Below, one piece after another: positions 24,877 to 34,807 of a DNA stretch of 64,000 nt (the first letter of the stretch is position 1; every line of letters starts with the position of its first letter). The stretch covers positions 124,001 to 188,000 of the forward strand of contig NZ_JACHNP010000002.1 of assembly GCF_014206815.1 (NCBI RefSeq), written 5' to 3'. The position numbers were made by a program, and so were the translations under genes. The stretch is from Xanthomonas sp. F10 (GTDB lineage: Bacteria; Pseudomonadota; Gammaproteobacteria; Xanthomonadales; Xanthomonadaceae). Under the pieces are notes generated by a model that made no database searches, was not told the DNA's origin, and saw nothing but the letters and a program-made list of their open reading frames with translations.

Positions 24877-27378
24877 ATGCGCAAGCCTCTCGTCGTCTCC
24901 ATCGCCCTGCTGCTCGGCAGTGCGTCCTCGCTGCCGGCCTGGTCGGCGCCCGCCGCCACGGCGGCGGCCATCGCGCCCATGCCGTTGGCGCAGGCGCTGG
25001 ACCGGTTCGCACGCAGCAGCGGCCTGCAACTGATGTACGACCCGGCGCTGGCCGCGGGCCTGCACAGCAGCGGTGCCCCGGCCGGCCTGGCGCCGCCGCA
25101 GCAACTGCACGCCCTGCTTGCCGGCACCGGCCTGGACTACCGCATGCTGACCCCGGGCTCGGTCGCCATCGTGCGCAGCAGCGTCGCCACTGCCCCGGCC
25201 GCCGCGCCGCGTGCGCCGCGCAGCGCCGCCCCGGCGCGCGCCGAGGCCGACGGCGAGCACGACGGCCCGCGCGAACTGGCGCCGATCAACGTCACCGCCA
25301 ACAGCGTCGACACGCTGGCGCCCAGTGCCGCGCCGCTGGAGGCGAGCCAGCCGACGTCGGTGATCGACGAGCGCTTCATCCGCGACGGCCTGCGGCTGAA
25401 CTCCAACTACGACGACATCATCAAGTACGCGCCCAGCGTGGTCACCACCTCGCCGGAAGGCCCGGGCCTGGGCAAGAACGAAGGCATCAGCATCCGCGGC
25501 TTCCAGGACGGCCAGTTCAACATCACCCTCGACGGCATCCCGTTCGGCGATGCCAGCGATCTGCACCACACCACCTCGGCCTACTTCAACAACCACGTGC
25601 TCGGCCAGGCCGAGATCGACCGCGGCCCCGGCGGCGGCGCCACCATCGGCAACGCCACCTTCGGCGGCACCCTGGCGCTGCGCACGCGCAATCCCAGCGA
25701 GGTCGACGGGGTCACCGTCTACGGCACCGGCGGCAGCTGGAACACCTGGGCTGGCGGTGTCAGCGCCGACGAGCACATCGGCAACACGCGCCTGTTCGCC
25801 GACCTGTCCAAGGAGGCCAGCGACACCTACCTCAAAGGCACCGACGACCGCCGCGAGCACGCCTTCCTCAAGACCGTCAGCGACCTGGGCGAGGCGACCA
25901 CGCTGACCTTCGTCAGCAGCTACAACCAGGAGCACCAGAACACCGTGCAGGGCGCCACCCGCGCGCAGATCGCGCAGCATGGCTGGCGCTACGGCCTGGG
26001 CGACGATCCGACCCTGCAGAACTACACCGGCTACAACGCCGCCGCCTACTACTCCAGCTTCACCTACCTGGGCCTGAGCACGCGCCTGGGCGACTGGGAC
26101 CTGGACAACAAGATCTACTACAACAGCTTCGACCACACCGCGGCCAAGACCAGCATCCCCACCAGCGAGAGCGCCGCCGACAACGGCGTGACCTTCTACG
26201 GCGCGACCGGCAAGAAGCTGTCCAAGGCCGCCAAGGACGTGCCGGGCAAGCTGTCGGACAACGACTTCCGCGCCTTCGGCGACGTGCTGCGGCTGGCGCG
26301 CGACCTCGGCCCGGGCCAGCTGCAGACCGGCGTGTGGGTGGAGCGCAACCTCGACGAGCGCCAGCAGTTGCCGGTGGACATGAGCACCGGCGCGGCCAGC
26401 GGCACCAAGTACGGCCCGCTGTACAACTACAACCTGCACGACCGCACCGACACCCTGCAGCCGTACCTGCAGTACGACTGGAAGCTCAGCGACAGCCTCA
26501 CCCTCAGCCCGGGCCTGCGCTACGCGCGCGTGCAGCGCCAGCTCGATGCCGAGCTCAACAAGAGCACGCCGCCGGCGCCGGCGCACAGCACGGCCAGCTA
26601 CGACGCCACGCTGCCGTCGCTGAGCCTGCACCAGGCCTTCAACGAGCACTGGAGCGGCTACGTGCAGGCTGCGCGCGGCTTCCTGGCGCCGCCGATCGAC
26701 GTGATCGAACTCAACGGCGCGCGCGGCCTGCGCCCGGAACTGACCAGCAACTACCAGCTCGGCACCAGCTACGCCGCGCGCGGCCTGACCTTCGGCGCCG
26801 ACGTCTACTACATCGACTTCAGCAACTACATCAGCCAGACCCTGATCACTACCGACAGCGGTACCGAGAGCGCCTACGTCAACGGCGGCGGCGCGGTGTA
26901 CCGCGGCGCCGAGGCCGAGGCCACCTACGCGCTGACGCCGATCCTGAGCCTGTACGCCAACGCCAGCTACAACGACGCCACCTACAAGCACAGCAGCACC
27001 CAGGTCGCCGGCACGCCGCGGGTGACCGCGGCGCTGGGCCTGCTGTACAACAGCGGCACCGGCTACTTCGGCTCGCTGATGGAGAAGATGGTGGGCGCAC
27101 AGTACGGCGTGGACAACAGCACCACCGCCAGCGGCGCCACCGTGTTCGGCAACGACCAGCGCCTGGGCGGCTACGCCAGCCTGGACGCGGCGCTGGGCTA
27201 CCGCAGCACGCACGGGCCCTACGGCCTGAAGGGCTATTCGATCAGCATGGACGTCAACAACCTGCTGAACCGGCACGCGCTGATCGGCTACGCCGGCACC
27301 CGTTCCTCCGACAACCAGCCGCTGTACTTCGGCCTGGCCGGGCGCGGCGTGTTCCTCGACCTGTCGCTGAAGTTCTGA
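24877..27378 (+). CDS. TonB-dependent signalling receptor with STN domain
   Basis: An 833-residue outer-membrane transporter. Signal peptide to about residue 25; STN signalling domain about 30-105 (PLAQALDRFARSSGLQLMYDP to LDYRMLTPGSVAIV); plug about 150-270 with GISIRGFQDGQFNITLDGIPFG and IDRGPGGGATIGNATFGGTL; barrel to the end, terminating in LSLKF with aromatic C-terminus. The STN domain contacts the FecR protein encoded upstream. The substrate may be an iron chelate; the phosphatase gene 8 bp downstream instead suggests a phosphorylated organic ligand such as inositol phosphates. The ATG at 24877 starts a proper signal peptide; GTG at 24868 is the alternative. Confidence 0.9.
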   Translation: MRKPLVVSIALLLGSASSLPAWSAPAATAAAIAPMPLAQALDRFARSSGLQLMYDPALAAGLHSSGAPAGLAPPQQLHALLAGTGLDYRMLTPGSVAIVRSSVATAPAAAPRAPRSAAPARAEADGEHDGPRELAPINVTANSVDTLAPSAAPLEASQPTSVIDERFIRDGLRLNSNYDDIIKYAPSVVTTSPEGPGLGKNEGISIRGFQDGQFNITLDGIPFGDASDLHHTTSAYFNNHVLGQAEIDRGPGGGATIGNATFGGTLALRTRNPSEVDGVTVYGTGGSWNTWAGGVSADEHIGNTRLFADLSKEASDTYLKGTDDRREHAFLKTVSDLGEATTLTFVSSYNQEHQNTVQGATRAQIAQHGWRYGLGDDPTLQNYTGYNAAAYYSSFTYLGLSTRLGDWDLDNKIYYNSFDHTAAKTSIPTSESAADNGVTFYGATGKKLSKAAKDVPGKLSDNDFRAFGDVLRLARDLGPGQLQTGVWVERNLDERQQLPVDMSTGAASGTKYGPLYNYNLHDRTDTLQPYLQYDWKLSDSLTLSPGLRYARVQRQLDAELNKSTPPAPAHSTASYDATLPSLSLHQAFNEHWSGYVQAARGFLAPPIDVIELNGARGLRPELTSNYQLGTSYAARGLTFGADVYYIDFSNYISQTLITTDSGTESAYVNGGGAVYRGAEAEATYALTPILSLYANASYNDATYKHSSTQVAGTPRVTAALGLLYNSGTGYFGSLMEKMVGAQYGVDNSTTASGATVFGNDQRLGGYASLDAALGYRSTHGPYGLKGYSISMDVNNLLNRHALIGYAGTRSSDNQPLYFGLAGRGVFLDLSLKF

Positions 27379-27386
27379 GGCCGGCC

Positions 27387-28697
27387 ATGTCCTTTTCCCA
27401 GTTTGCACGCGTGCGCAGCGGATGGCGTCTGGCCGCGCTGCTGTGGGTCGCCAGTGCCGCCTGGCCGGCGGGTGCATCGCCCAAGGCGCCTACCGCACCA
27501 GATCCGGCGCAGGTGCGCCTGACAATCGTGGTGATGCGCCACGGCGTGCGCGCACCGACGCAATCGCCGCAGGAGCTGGCCAAGTACGCCGCACAGCCGT
27601 GGCCGCAATGGCCGGTGGCGCCCGGCCAGCTTACTGGGCACGGGGCGGCCGGCATGCAGGCGCTGGGCGCGCGCTATCGGCAGCGCTGGCTGGGCACGGC
27701 GGCGCTGGCGCCGGATTGCGCCAGGTCCGGCGCGGTGGTGATCGCCGACAGCACGCCGCGCAATCACGACAGCGCGGCGGCGTTCAGCGAGGGACTGCTG
27801 CCGGGGTGTCAGGCGCAGTACCTGGCGTTGCCGACGACACAGAACAATCCGCTGTTCCATTTCGGCAAGGACGAGGACAAGGACGACGCTGCGCCCGCGG
27901 CGCCGCTGCACCTGGACGCGGCCACCCGCACCCGGCTGCGCGCGCTGCAGCGTGTGCTGTCCGGCTGCGCGACTCCGGCTTGCGCTGCGCCGGTCGCGCC
28001 GCGCCTGGACGATCCGCAGCGGCTGCAGGAGCCGGCGCAGGCGGCCAAGGCATTGAAGACCGCCGGCAGCCTGGCCGAGAACCTGATGCTGGAGTACGCG
28101 CAGGGCCTGCCGTTGCCGCAGGTGGCGTGGGGGCGCGCCGATGCCGCGGCGCTGCAGCGGCTGATCGGCCTGCACAACGCGTCCTTCGCCTACAGCAAGC
28201 GGGCGCTGCCGGCGGCACGTGCCGGCGGCTCCAACCTGCTCGCGCACCTGCTGGCGACGCTGCAAACGGCGGCCGGGCAGACCCCGGCGGTGGCAGCGCT
28301 GGCGCCGGCGGACACGCGCGCGCTGTTGCTGCTCGGCCACGACACCAACCTGGCCCATCTGGCCGGCCTGTTCGGCATCGATCCGCTCGTGCGCGGCCAG
28401 CCGGACGCGTATCCGCCCGGTGGTGCGCTGCTGTTGGAACTGGTGCGGCAGGACGGCCACGACTTCCTGCAACTGCGCAGCCTGGTGCCGACCCTGCCGG
28501 CGCTGCGCGCCAACCGCTTCGACGGCCACGGCCTGCGCGAGCGGCGCTGGCCGTTGCCCGGCTGCGGCGGCCGGCTGCGCTGCCCGTTGGCGATCGCGCT
28601 GCCGGCACTGCAGGCGCGGCTGGATCCGCAACGGGTCGAGGCGGCGGTGCCGGCGATGACGCCATGGCCGGCGAAAGCGGCACCGGTGGGCGATTAG
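27387..28697 (+). CDS. Periplasmic histidine acid phosphatase (phytase/glucose-1-phosphatase-like)
   Basis: A 436-residue branch-2 histidine phosphatase. A signal peptide ends near residue 30 (PAGA). The catalytic RHGVRAP is at 51-57 with nucleophile His52; the HD dipeptide in GHDTNLAHL is at 318-319. Cysteines in SGCATPACAAP and PGCGGRLRC are likely disulfides. Enzymes of this class release phosphate from phytate, glucose-1-phosphate and similar esters. Only 8 bp separate it from the TonB receptor, so it is part of the same signalling-uptake operon. Whether phytate is the physiological substrate is inference. Confidence 0.83.
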   Translation: MSFSQFARVRSGWRLAALLWVASAAWPAGASPKAPTAPDPAQVRLTIVVMRHGVRAPTQSPQELAKYAAQPWPQWPVAPGQLTGHGAAGMQALGARYRQRWLGTAALAPDCARSGAVVIADSTPRNHDSAAAFSEGLLPGCQAQYLALPTTQNNPLFHFGKDEDKDDAAPAAPLHLDAATRTRLRALQRVLSGCATPACAAPVAPRLDDPQRLQEPAQAAKALKTAGSLAENLMLEYAQGLPLPQVAWGRADAAALQRLIGLHNASFAYSKRALPAARAGGSNLLAHLLATLQTAAGQTPAVAALAPADTRALLLLGHDTNLAHLAGLFGIDPLVRGQPDAYPPGGALLLELVRQDGHDFLQLRSLVPTLPALRANRFDGHGLRERRWPLPGCGGRLRCPLAIALPALQARLDPQRVEAAVPAMTPWPAKAAPVGD

Positions 28698-28721
28698 GCG
28701 GCGCCTGCGCTGGGCGGCACC

Positions 28722-28789
28722 GTAGGAGCGGCTTCAGCCGCGACCGGCTGTTCCTGGGTCATGCCTGTCGCGGCTGAAGCCGCTCCTAC
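28722..28789. repeat. Inverted pair of REP-like palindromes
   Basis: Copies at 28722-28744 and 28767-28789 in opposite orientation, 22 bp apart, just after the phosphatase gene. The pair can form a long cruciform or mRNA hairpin and probably marks the 3' end of the TonB-receptor operon. Confidence 0.85.
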
Positions 28790-28914
28790 GCGTGTCACGG
28801 GGCCGGGGTAAATGCCGCCCGCCGTCACGGACCCCTCAGCGCGGAAGGTCGATCATCGCGGTTCCCCCACGCGCCTGCGCCTGCGTGCGCCGCGCTCTTT
28901 GCCAGGACCCCGCC

Positions 28915-29937
28915 ATGTCCCCGACCCACGCCGCCGCGCTGCCCGACACCATGACCGCGATCGAGATCCGCCAGCCCGGTGCGCCCGAGGTGCTGGTGCC
29001 GGTGCGCGTGCCGCTGCCGCATCCGGGGCGCGGCGAACTGCTGGTGCGGGTGGCCGCGGCCGGCGTCAACCGGCCCGATGTGATGCAGCGCCAGGGCAGC
29101 TATCCGCCGCCGCCGGGCGCCTCGCCGCTGCCGGGGCTGGAGTTCGCCGGCGAGGTGGTCGGCCTGGGCGAGGGCGTGGAACGCTACCGGCTGGGCGACC
29201 AGATCTGCGCGCTGGTCGCCGGCGGCGGCTATGCCGAGTACGCGGTGGTGCACGAGCGCAACGCCTTGCCGGTGCCGGCAGCGCTGAGCCTGACCGAGGC
29301 CGCGGCGGTGCCGGAAACCTTCTTCACGGTGTGGGCCAACGTGTTCCAGCGCGGCCGCCTGCAGTCCGGCGAGACCCTGCTGGTGCACGGCGGCACCTCC
29401 GGCATCGGCAGCGTCGCCACCTTGCTCGGGCGGGCCTTCGGCGCGCGGGTGATCAGCACCGTGGGGTCGGCCGACAAGCGCGCCGCCAGCCTGGCGCTGG
29501 GCGCGGAGGCGGCCATCCTCTACCGCGAGGAAGACTTCGTCGCCGAGACGATGCGCCTGACCGAGGGCCGTGGCGCCGACGTGATCGTGGACCTGATCGG
29601 CGGCGACTACCTGGCGCGCAACTACCAGGCCGCGGCGCTGGACGGGCGCATCGTGCAGATCGGCATCCAGCAGGGCAAGGTGCGCGAACTGGACCTGATG
29701 CCGCTGCTGGCCAAGCGCCTGACCCACACCGGCTCGACCCTGCGCCCGCGCTCGGTGATGGAGAAGGCGGCGATCGCGCGGGAACTGGAGGAGCGGGTGT
29801 GGCCGTTGCTGGCGCAGGGCCGGATCAAGCCGCAGGTGGACCGCTGCTTCCCACTGCACGAGGCGGCGCAGGCGCATGCGTTGATGGAATCCAGCGCGCA
29901 CATCGGCAAGATCGTGCTGACGACAGCAGCGCAGTGA
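28915..29937 (+). CDS. Zinc-free MDR oxidoreductase (PIG3-type NAD(P)H:quinone oxidoreductase)
   Basis: A 340-residue medium-chain dehydrogenase/reductase. N-terminal GroES-like domain with GVNRPDVMQRQGSYPPPPGASPLPGLEFAGEV; Rossmann domain with HGGTSGIGSVATLLGRAFGARV. The zinc ligands of alcohol dehydrogenases are missing, which, with the PPPPGAS loop, matches the PIG3/TP53I3 quinone oxidoreductase group. Starts at 28915 or at a Met twelve codons later (MTAIEIRQPG). Monocistronic in appearance. Confidence 0.87.
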   Translation: MSPTHAAALPDTMTAIEIRQPGAPEVLVPVRVPLPHPGRGELLVRVAAAGVNRPDVMQRQGSYPPPPGASPLPGLEFAGEVVGLGEGVERYRLGDQICALVAGGGYAEYAVVHERNALPVPAALSLTEAAAVPETFFTVWANVFQRGRLQSGETLLVHGGTSGIGSVATLLGRAFGARVISTVGSADKRAASLALGAEAAILYREEDFVAETMRLTEGRGADVIVDLIGGDYLARNYQAAALDGRIVQIGIQQGKVRELDLMPLLAKRLTHTGSTLRPRSVMEKAAIARELEERVWPLLAQGRIKPQVDRCFPLHEAAQAHALMESSAHIGKIVLTTAAQ

Positions 29938-30156
29938 ACGCGGGCATCGGTCGCGGCGACCCGCGTCCTACGCGTTGTCGGTCGTGAAGGGAGGCAGCCC
30001 CCCGGTGGCCACCGCGCACCCGCGCAGGTGGCCCCGGCACCCCTCGAAACACGAGCCCCAGTATCAGCCCCTCGCCACCGCTGGCCCGGTTCAAGCGCCG
30101 CGCCGTATAGTGCGCCGCACGCGCGGTGGTCCGCGCATGCCCGTGCCGGTCCCTGC

Positions 30157-32565
30157 GTGCGCCTGCTGCCCCGTTCCGCGTCCTCGTCGCCCCTGTTGCG
30201 TTGCGTCCTGCTGCTGTTGTGGCTGTGCGCGGCCGTGGCCTCCGCCCAGCCGCAGGACGCCGACGACGCGCCGCCGGACCCGCAGACCCTGCTGGACAAC
30301 GCCGCCAAGTCGCTGAAGGACGCGCGCGGCCAGGAAGTGGACGCGGGCAACCAGACCGCCTTCCAGGATCTGGTGGCGCAGGTTTCCGATGCCGCCAACG
30401 ATGCGCAGACCGCCGCCGATGCGCTCTCGCAGCAGCTGGCGCAGGTCAATGCGCGCCTGCAGCAACTCGGCCCGGCCGCCACCGGCGACTCGCCCGACAT
30501 CACCGCACAGCGCAAGGCGCTGACCAAGCAACGCGACGCGCTGGATTCGGGGGTCAAGCGCGGCAAGCTGATGGTGGTGGAGGCGCGGCAGCTGGCCGAC
30601 GAGATCGAACGCGCACGCGCCGAGCATTTCAGCCAGGAGCTGTCGCTGCGCTCGCCCTCGCCGCTGTCGCCGGCGCTGTGGAAGCAGATCGCCGCCGATT
30701 TCCCCGACGACCAGGCCAAGTTGCTGGCGCTGTATGCGCTGGGCCAGCAGGCGCTGCAGGGCGCAATCGCCGAGCATGGCCGCGGCGCGCTCGGGTTCGG
30801 CATCGCCATCGCGCTGATCCTGTTGTTCCCGCTGCGCTACCTGCTGCGCTGGCTGGGCAAGCGCTATGCGGTGTCGCGCGCGCCCGGCAGCCGTCTGCGC
30901 CGCTCCGGTCTGGCGATCTGGTTCCTGCTGCTGGGCACGCTGACCCCGGGCCTGGCCGCGGTGGCGCTGGCCGAAGCCCTGCGCAGCATCGACGCGGTGC
31001 CCGAGCGCCTGGATGCAGTGCTCAATGGCTTCGTGTGGGTCAGCTTCGCCGCGGCCTTCATGGGCTCGCTCGGCGCCAGCGTGCTGCTGCCGAACCAGCC
31101 GAGCTGGCGGCTGTTCCCGATCGACGACGCCACCGCGCGGCGCCTGCGCAAGTACACCTGGGCCACCGCGGCGCTGGCCTGGCTCAGCAGCATGCTGCTG
31201 GTGGTCAACCAGGCCGCGCGCACCAGCGATTCGGCCACCGTCGCCGCCGACGGGGTGATCGCGCTGGTCTACGGGGTGCTGATCCTGGCCACGCTGACCA
31301 GCCTGTCGCGGCTGCGCCGGCGGCAGTACGCCGAGGCCGCGGCGCAGGCGCTGGCCAACGACCAGCCGCCGCCGCCCGGCCAGCACGGCGGGGTGCTGGC
31401 GTTGATCGGGGTGCTGGTCAAGGTGGCGGTGGTGGTGGCGCTGCTGGCGGCGCTGCTGGGCTACCTGCACCTGGGCCTGTTCATCACCCGGCAGATCATC
31501 TGGATCACCATGATCGTCGGTGCGGTGCGCCTGCTGATGACCTTCGCCGACGACTTCGCGCTGTGGCTGTTCGCCAGTGAAGGCCGCATCGGCCGCGCCG
31601 CCAACGGCGCGTTCGGGGTGCGTTCGAGCAGCCTGGAGCAGGCCGGTGTGCTGACCTCGGCGCTGCTGCGGGTGCTGTTGCTGCTGATCGGCGTCGGCGC
31701 GCTGCTGATGCCGTTCGGTACCAACGTCTCCATCGTCTCGGACTGGTTCTCGCTGCTGTCCGACGGCATCCGCGTCAGCGACAAGGTGGTGCTGTACCCG
31801 GGCGCGATCGCCCGCGCGGTGCTGGTGCTGCTGCTGGGCCTGGGCGTCATGCAGTACCTGCATCGCTGGTTGACCCAGACCTATCTGCCCAAGACTGAAC
31901 TGGACGACGGCTCGCGCAACTCGATCAGCACGGTGGCGCGCTATGTCGGCATCATCCTGGCGGCGTTGTGGGCGCTGGCCGCCCTGGGCATCGGCCTGGA
32001 GCGCATCGCGCTGGTGGTCAGCGCGCTGTCGGTCGGCATCGGTTTCGGCCTGCAGTCGATCACCCAGAACTTCGTGTCCGGCCTGATCCTGCTCGCCGAG
32101 CGCCCGGTGAAGATCGGCGACTGGATCAAGATCGGCGACCAGGAGGGCGATGTGCGCCGGATCAGCGTGCGCGCCACCGAGATCCAGGTCGGCGACCGCT
32201 CCACCCTGATCGTGCCGAACTCCGAACTGATCACCAAGACCCTGCGCAACATGACCCTGGCCGGGCCGCTGGGGCGGGTGCAGATCCAGTTCGCGGTGTC
32301 GCTGGGCACCGATGTGACCAAGCTGCGCGCCCTGCTGCTGGAGCTGTACGCGGCGCACCCGGGGGTGCTGGACGACCCGGCGCCGTCGGTGTTCATCGAC
32401 TCCATCGCCAGCGGCCACGTCACCCTCAACAGCTTCGCCTACGTGGCCTCGCCGCGGCTGACCTACGGCACCCGCAGCGACCTGTTCTTCGCCCTGCTGC
32501 AGCGCCTGGCCGAGGAGGGCATCGCGCTGGAATCGCCCCAGGAAGTGAAGTTGGTGCGTCAGTAG
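30157..32565 (+). CDS. MscS-family mechanosensitive channel with DUF3772-like periplasmic domain
   Basis: About 802 residues from the GTG at 30157, which begins a signal peptide (LLRCVLLLLWLCAAVASAQ). A periplasmic coiled-coil domain (about 30-210) is followed by roughly ten membrane helices and the MscS core: pore helix region IALVVSALSVGIGFGLQSITQNFVSGLILLAERPVKIGDWI and beta domain RISVRATEIQVGDRSTLIVPNSELITKTLRN. Large MscK/MscM-like channels release solutes on hypo-osmotic shock. The frame is open to 30028 but the extra N-terminus is low-complexity. It converges with the UbiB-like gene. Confidence 0.83.
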   Translation: MRLLPRSASSSPLLRCVLLLLWLCAAVASAQPQDADDAPPDPQTLLDNAAKSLKDARGQEVDAGNQTAFQDLVAQVSDAANDAQTAADALSQQLAQVNARLQQLGPAATGDSPDITAQRKALTKQRDALDSGVKRGKLMVVEARQLADEIERARAEHFSQELSLRSPSPLSPALWKQIAADFPDDQAKLLALYALGQQALQGAIAEHGRGALGFGIAIALILLFPLRYLLRWLGKRYAVSRAPGSRLRRSGLAIWFLLLGTLTPGLAAVALAEALRSIDAVPERLDAVLNGFVWVSFAAAFMGSLGASVLLPNQPSWRLFPIDDATARRLRKYTWATAALAWLSSMLLVVNQAARTSDSATVAADGVIALVYGVLILATLTSLSRLRRRQYAEAAAQALANDQPPPPGQHGGVLALIGVLVKVAVVVALLAALLGYLHLGLFITRQIIWITMIVGAVRLLMTFADDFALWLFASEGRIGRAANGAFGVRSSSLEQAGVLTSALLRVLLLLIGVGALLMPFGTNVSIVSDWFSLLSDGIRVSDKVVLYPGAIARAVLVLLLGLGVMQYLHRWLTQTYLPKTELDDGSRNSISTVARYVGIILAALWALAALGIGLERIALVVSALSVGIGFGLQSITQNFVSGLILLAERPVKIGDWIKIGDQEGDVRRISVRATEIQVGDRSTLIVPNSELITKTLRNMTLAGPLGRVQIQFAVSLGTDVTKLRALLLELYAAHPGVLDDPAPSVFIDSIASGHVTLNSFAYVASPRLTYGTRSDLFFALLQRLAEEGIALESPQEVKLVRQ

Positions 32566-32572
32566 CGGGGAT

Positions 32573-32692
32573 TGGGGATTGGGGATTCGGGATTGGTGAA
32601 GCGCAAGTCAGGCTTGGCTGCTGTCTGTCGGCGCTGCAGGTCGCGGCTGAAGCCGCTCCTACGATTCCCCATTCCCGACTCCCTACTCCCGG
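32573..32692. repeat. Opposed GGGATT arrays plus one REP-like unit
   Basis: A G-rich array (32573-32597) begins a few bases after the channel stop codon. A REP-like unit is at 32640-32662, and a C-rich array (about 32664-32692) lies just before the stop of the convergent kinase gene. The two arrays are complementary. Confidence 0.8.
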
Positions 32693-32696
32693 CTTT

Positions 32697-34388
32697 TCAG
32701 CGCCTACCGCGCTCCTCGCGGGCGCGGATGCGCCGGTCGAACAGCACGGCGCTGACCACGATGCCCAGGCCCAGGATCACGCCGAGCAGGAACAGCACCA
32801 TCGCGATCGCCGGGTAGCCGAACAGCTTGGTGCCGGTGTCGATGCGCATCATCTGCGTGGAGGCCAGGATCAGCGCGGCGGTGACGATGCCGGCGGCGAC
32901 ACGGTTGGCGATCTTCTGCAGGCTCTCCATCAGCCGCGATTCCTCCAGCCCAGCCACGCGCACCTGCAGGCGGTTCTCCGCCGCCAGGGTGAGGATGTCC
33001 GAGAGCCGGCGCGGGCCTTCGCGCAGCAGCGCCTGCAGCTCCATCGCCTCGCTGGCCAGGTTGGCCGCCGACAGCGACTTCTTCAACCGCGCGCGCATCA
33101 CGTGCTGCAGCTGGTCCTCGACCACCACGCGCGTGTCCAGGTGCGGCGACAGCGCGCGGCACACCGCTTCCAGGTTCAGCAGGGTCTTGCCGAGCAGGCT
33201 CAATTCGGGCGGCGTGCGCAGCCCGTAGGCGGTGGCGATGCGCACCAGGTCCAGCACCACCCGGCCTTCGGAGGTGGCGTCGTGCGCGGCGTAGCGGGCG
33301 ATCATCTGCCCGGTCTCGCGCTGGTAGCGCTCCTCGTCGAAGTCCTCCAGGCGCGTGCTCAGGGCGATGGTTTCCTCGGCCACTTCCTCGCCGCGGCCGT
33401 CGACCGCCGCGAACAGCAGCTTGAGCAGCCGCTCGCGCAGCTTCGGCGGCACGTGCGCGACCATGCCCAGGTCGAAGATCGCCAGGCGCCCATCGGCGAG
33501 CACGCGCAGGTTGCCCGGATGCGGGTCGGCATGGATCTCGCCGTGCACGAACATCTGGTCCAGGTAGCCGCGCACCAGCGCCGCGGCCAGGTCGTCCATC
33601 GGCTGCTCCGTGCGGCGCAGCCCGGAGATCTTGTCCACGCGCACGCCTTCGGCCAGCTGCATGGTCAGCACGCGGCGGCTGCACAGGTCCCACACCGGCT
33701 GCGGCACCCACAGTTGCGGGAACGGCCGCAGGTGTTCGCCGAAGCGCGCCAGGTTCTCGGCCTCGGCCTCGTAGTTCAGTTCGGCCAGCAGCGCCTTGCC
33801 GAACTCGGCCAGCCAGTCGGCGAAGCGGATGCGCCGGCCCAGCCCGGTCAGCTTGTCGGCGGCGCTGGCGAAGCTGCGCAGCACCTCCAGGTCCGAGCGC
33901 ACCTGCGCGGCGACCTCGGGCTTCTGCACCTTGATCGCCACCGGCGTACCGTCGCGCAGCGCGGCGCGGTGTACCTGCGCCAGGGAGGCACTGCCCAGCG
34001 GGGTGTCGTCGAACGCGGAGAAGGCCTTGTTGATGCCGACACCGAGTTCGGCCTCGACGATCTCGCGGATGCGCTCGCTCGGAATCGGCGCGGTGTTCTC
34101 CTGCATCCGCTCCAGCGCGGTGGCGAACTCCGGCGGCACCACGTCCGGGCGCGTGGACAGCATTTGCCCGAGCTTGACGAAGGTCGGGCCCAGCGCCTCC
34201 AGGTCGGTGACGAACTGTTCGGGCGTGCCTTCCGGCGGCAGCTCGTGCTCGCCCTGGGCGGTCTCCATGTCCATGCCGGAAAACACCCCGGAGCTGCGGT
34301 AGCGCAGCAGCAGGCGCAGGATCTGGGTGCGGCGGCTGAGGCCGCCGATCACGTGCGGTGCGTCCGCAGCGTCGGGCGTCGCGCTCAA
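32697..34388 (-). CDS. ABC1/UbiB-family atypical kinase
   Basis: A 563-residue UbiB-type protein. Kinase-like features: KLGQML motif (LGPTFVKLGQMLSTRPDVVP, the KxGQ region), VAIKVQKPE with the catalytic Lys, HGEIHADPHPGN for the catalytic loop and IFDLGMV for the metal-binding Asp. Two membrane helices lie at the C-terminus (AAGIVTAALILASTQ and IAMVLFLLGVILGLGIVVSAVLF). Family members support ubiquinone synthesis, probably as ATPases that extract lipid intermediates. It is longer than UbiB of E. coli and no ubi gene is adjacent, so it may be a paralogue. Confidence 0.87.
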   Translation of the reverse strand: MSATPDAADAPHVIGGLSRRTQILRLLLRYRSSGVFSGMDMETAQGEHELPPEGTPEQFVTDLEALGPTFVKLGQMLSTRPDVVPPEFATALERMQENTAPIPSERIREIVEAELGVGINKAFSAFDDTPLGSASLAQVHRAALRDGTPVAIKVQKPEVAAQVRSDLEVLRSFASAADKLTGLGRRIRFADWLAEFGKALLAELNYEAEAENLARFGEHLRPFPQLWVPQPVWDLCSRRVLTMQLAEGVRVDKISGLRRTEQPMDDLAAALVRGYLDQMFVHGEIHADPHPGNLRVLADGRLAIFDLGMVAHVPPKLRERLLKLLFAAVDGRGEEVAEETIALSTRLEDFDEERYQRETGQMIARYAAHDATSEGRVVLDLVRIATAYGLRTPPELSLLGKTLLNLEAVCRALSPHLDTRVVVEDQLQHVMRARLKKSLSAANLASEAMELQALLREGPRRLSDILTLAAENRLQVRVAGLEESRLMESLQKIANRVAAGIVTAALILASTQMMRIDTGTKLFGYPAIAMVLFLLGVILGLGIVVSAVLFDRRIRAREERGRR

Positions 34389-34807
34389 GGTAGGCTCCGG
34401 CAGGCGAAAGGCAGGTCATGAGTGTGGCGACCGCCGGGTCGTCGCGCGGTGAATCCCGCAGCGTGACGCCTGGTCGTCGCTGACGGGAGGGGATGGCCGA
34501 TGATCGTGCCCTCGCGACAGCCGCGATCCGCGCCGGGTGCCATGCAGGTGGTCTGCCGTCATCGCCGCTACGTCCCCGGGGCCGCTGGCGATGGCGTCCC
34601 GTCATGGCGCTGCGTCGTATCCTGCCGCGTTGCGATGGCGCAAGTCGGAGGGAGCGGAGTGCAGCGGAGCGAACGGGCGAGGTCGATCGGGGCGCGTCGG
34701 TGCCATCCCTCGGGGCGCGGTCATCATCGGCGCGCTGCGCCAGAGACCGCGCCATGGGACGGCGCGACGCGCACGCGGGCGCGCGGTGTCGGCATGGCTG
34801 TGGCCCG
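34389..34807. other. Intergenic region without recognised gene
   Basis: About 420 bp between divergent genes. Open frames cross it in several phases but have Arg/Ala-rich random composition. It probably holds the promoter of the kinase gene; no clear element stands out. Confidence 0.4.

Noticed and set aside
24772-27477. A 901-codon uninterrupted frame on the minus strand opposite the TonB receptor gene
   Set aside because: It is the antisense shadow of a high-GC gene: Val/Ala/Gly/Arg-rich, no domain, and the plus strand encodes a complete receptor.
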